IMG/VR virus record: IMGVR_UViG_3300020392_000744
Location: 1-21,068 of that record
Strand: one strand, 5' to 3'
DNA: 21,068 bases
Origin: a virus
A model generated the notes under the pieces. It was given only the letters and a program-made list of their open reading frames with translations. It was not told the origin of the DNA and did no database searches. Position numbers and translations under genes: made by a program. Below are positions 19,834 through 21,068 of this stretch, piece by piece (the first letter of the stretch is position 1; every line of letters starts with the position of its first letter).

Positions 19834-21068
19834 TATGAAGTCGAGATATAGAGATTGCCATTACTGAATGATACTTTGACTCCACCTAGATGCTGAGAAG
19901 TAGCTGCAGGGATTGAAGAAAGATACCCAGCACCATTTGTCAGTTGATTGTTATTTGTAGGAACTGATGGGATACTTGATGATGTAATAAATCCAGAATC
20001 ATTAGTGAGGTCACTGGTATTTGTAGGAACAGTAGGGATAGTAGGAATACTTGCAGGAGTAAATGAGAATACTCCAGTAGTATTATTATAACTCAATGAA
20101 CCGCCACCACTTGCGGAGCCGGAAGTTACGCTAATATCATCGAGAGATATTCCGCCACCGCCAGTAGAAGAAACCCAAGGCACATTCACATATGCCCTAT
20201 TGTTTGTATCCAATTCTACCGGATAATTTTTAGCGTTCGCTGAGTATCCTATTTTTATCTGGCCCAACGTAGAAGAAGATGCAGTCCTGGCTATCAGAGT
20301 ATCATAAACATTTGCATCATCATTAATTGCATCTGCCAGTTCATTGAGTGTATCTAGTGCATCGGGCGCTCCGTCAACTAAATTATTAATTGCAGTGGTG
20401 ACATACGTTTCTGTGGCATATCCTGTTAATGAGGGTATTGTTGGTTTATTTTCCAAGTCATTGTAGTCGCCAGAGAATACTGCATTATCAACATATGTTT
20501 CCGTAGCATATTCAGATAGGTCTACACCAGAAGGAACATCGGTCAAGTCATTATAAGATCCAGAGAACAAACCTGGCTTATCCTCCAAGTCATCATAAGA
20601 TCCAGAAGTTGCGACTGCATGGAGATTTCCTAACACAGCATCAAGTTTATTATCTGCATCTTTGAGACTCGTTGCTGTGGTCAAATGAGTGCTGGAACTA
20701 TTTGCGACATATTGACCAGAGACACTTAGTCCTGCTCCGGATTGAGTTGTATCTAATTCTGTCTGTAACGAAGTATCCGCATTTTGCCTTGCGGTAGTTT
20801 CTGCCGAGATTGCAGCTGCGTTTACTTTTGATTGTGCGTCAAGTTTTTCGTCTGCATCCTGCAACGAAACTGCCCCATCGATATAATTAGCATCCGTCTT
20901 GGCAATATAACTTCCATCTGTATCTAAACCAGCACCAGTTTGAGTCGCATCTAGTTCATTTTGTATTGCAAAGATTGCTGAGTCTAGAAGTGAATCTGCA
21001 TTCTTTAGTGATGATGCCGATTGAAGATAGGTTGTATTAGAATCTTCTTCATATAATCCAGTTCCGGT
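19833..21068 (-). CDS. Tail fibre protein, 5' partial
   Basis: The frame is open from the window end to the TAA at 19833, at least 411 residues; a TTG at 20864 is not a believable start because coding repeats continue upstream of it. Repeats of about 60 residues contain ELDxTQxGAGL, YxANSxxxxL and SLKDADxKLDA, followed by SGSYNDLxDxP and ATETYVDNA motifs, typical of fibre shafts in marine myoviruses. A Gly-rich linker (STGGGGISLDD) and a C-terminal domain with TSDLTNDSGF and GGVKVSFSNGNLYIST come last; the latter resembles phage fibre end repeats. It probably binds host receptors. Confidence 0.85.
   Translation of the reverse strand, partial: TGTGLYEEDSNTTYLQSASSLKNADSLLDSAIFAIQNELDATQTGAGLDTDGSYIAKTDANYIDGAVSLQDADEKLDAQSKVNAAAISAETTARQNADTSLQTELDTTQSGAGLSVSGQYVANSSSTHLTTATSLKDADNKLDAVLGNLHAVATSGSYDDLEDKPGLFSGSYNDLTDVPSGVDLSEYATETYVDNAVFSGDYNDLENKPTIPSLTGYATETYVTTAINNLVDGAPDALDTLNELADAINDDANVYDTLIARTASSSTLGQIKIGYSANAKNYPVELDTNNRAYVNVPWVSSTGGGGISLDDISVTSGSASGGGSLSYNNTTGVFSFTPASIPTIPTVPTNTSDLTNDSGFITSSSIPSVPTNNNQLTNGAGYLSSIPAATSQHLGGVKVSFSNGNLYISTS

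Noticed and set aside
1-21068. tRNA genes, CRISPR arrays, insertion sequences and integrase or attachment sites
   Set aside because: No cloverleaf-like sequence, regular spacer-repeat array, transposase or recombinase was seen; the window is typical of a lytic phage.

Overview
The window is part of a T4-like (Straboviridae-related) myovirus genome of the kind found in marine samples. The evidence is the conserved T4 set read directly from the proteins: head completion nuclease gp4, a tail-tube-fold baseplate protein, gp26, gp51, a long coiled-coil tape-measure-like protein, and the replication/late-transcription trio gp33-gp59-gp32 in T4 order. PhoH, peptide deformylase, a cupin-like protein and gp32 without the usual zinc cysteines fit marine T4-like phages. 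The host cannot be named from the sequence. No photosynthesis genes are present, so a heterotrophic marine bacterium is as likely as a cyanobacterium.

Layout: positions 1-6626 (+ strand) form a late virion-assembly module: gp4 (5' cut by the window), a cytochrome P450, a conserved T4-like structural protein, a tail-tube-like protein, gp26, gp51, a two-TM membrane protein, a tape-measure-like protein and a small membrane protein. A GC-rich hairpin at 6632-6651 separates it from the converging - strand genes. Positions 6661-10782 (- strand) hold gp32, two genes of unknown function, gp59, gp33 and a SleB-type wall hydrolase, with strong sigma70-like promoters (TTGACA-N17-TATAAT type) before the hydrolase and before gp32. 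Positions 10796-17909 (- strand) hold small hypotheticals, a PD-(D/E)XK nuclease, a 14-residue cysteine-rich micro-ORF, PhoH, an FmdB-type zinc ribbon, a class 3 lipase, peptide deformylase, a lipoprotein, a cupin, a glycine-zipper protein and a SprT-like metallopeptidase. Positions 17843-18792 carry small early-type genes under an operator-like promoter, plus a 27-residue hydrophobic micro-ORF. Positions 18793-21068 are late again: an M15 endolysin behind a T4-type late promoter (TATAAATA), then two tail-fibre-like proteins, the last running off the window.

Most striking points: (1) a complete CYP153-like P450 (an alkane/fatty-acid terminal hydroxylase family) set tightly between phage structural genes; (2) a canonical T TTT TTC slippery heptamer at the end of gp26 that would fuse gp51 to gp26 by -1 frameshifting, resembling the lambda G/GT tail chaperone arrangement; (3) an 8-cysteine, 14-residue micro-protein with a near-ideal ribosome binding site; (4) a full-triad lipase elsewhere on the same phage, which may supply lipid substrates to the P450; (5) two classes of promoter, sigma70-consensus and T4-late, with dyad-symmetric sequences embedded in several of them. 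No stretch longer than 300 bases lacks a gene.
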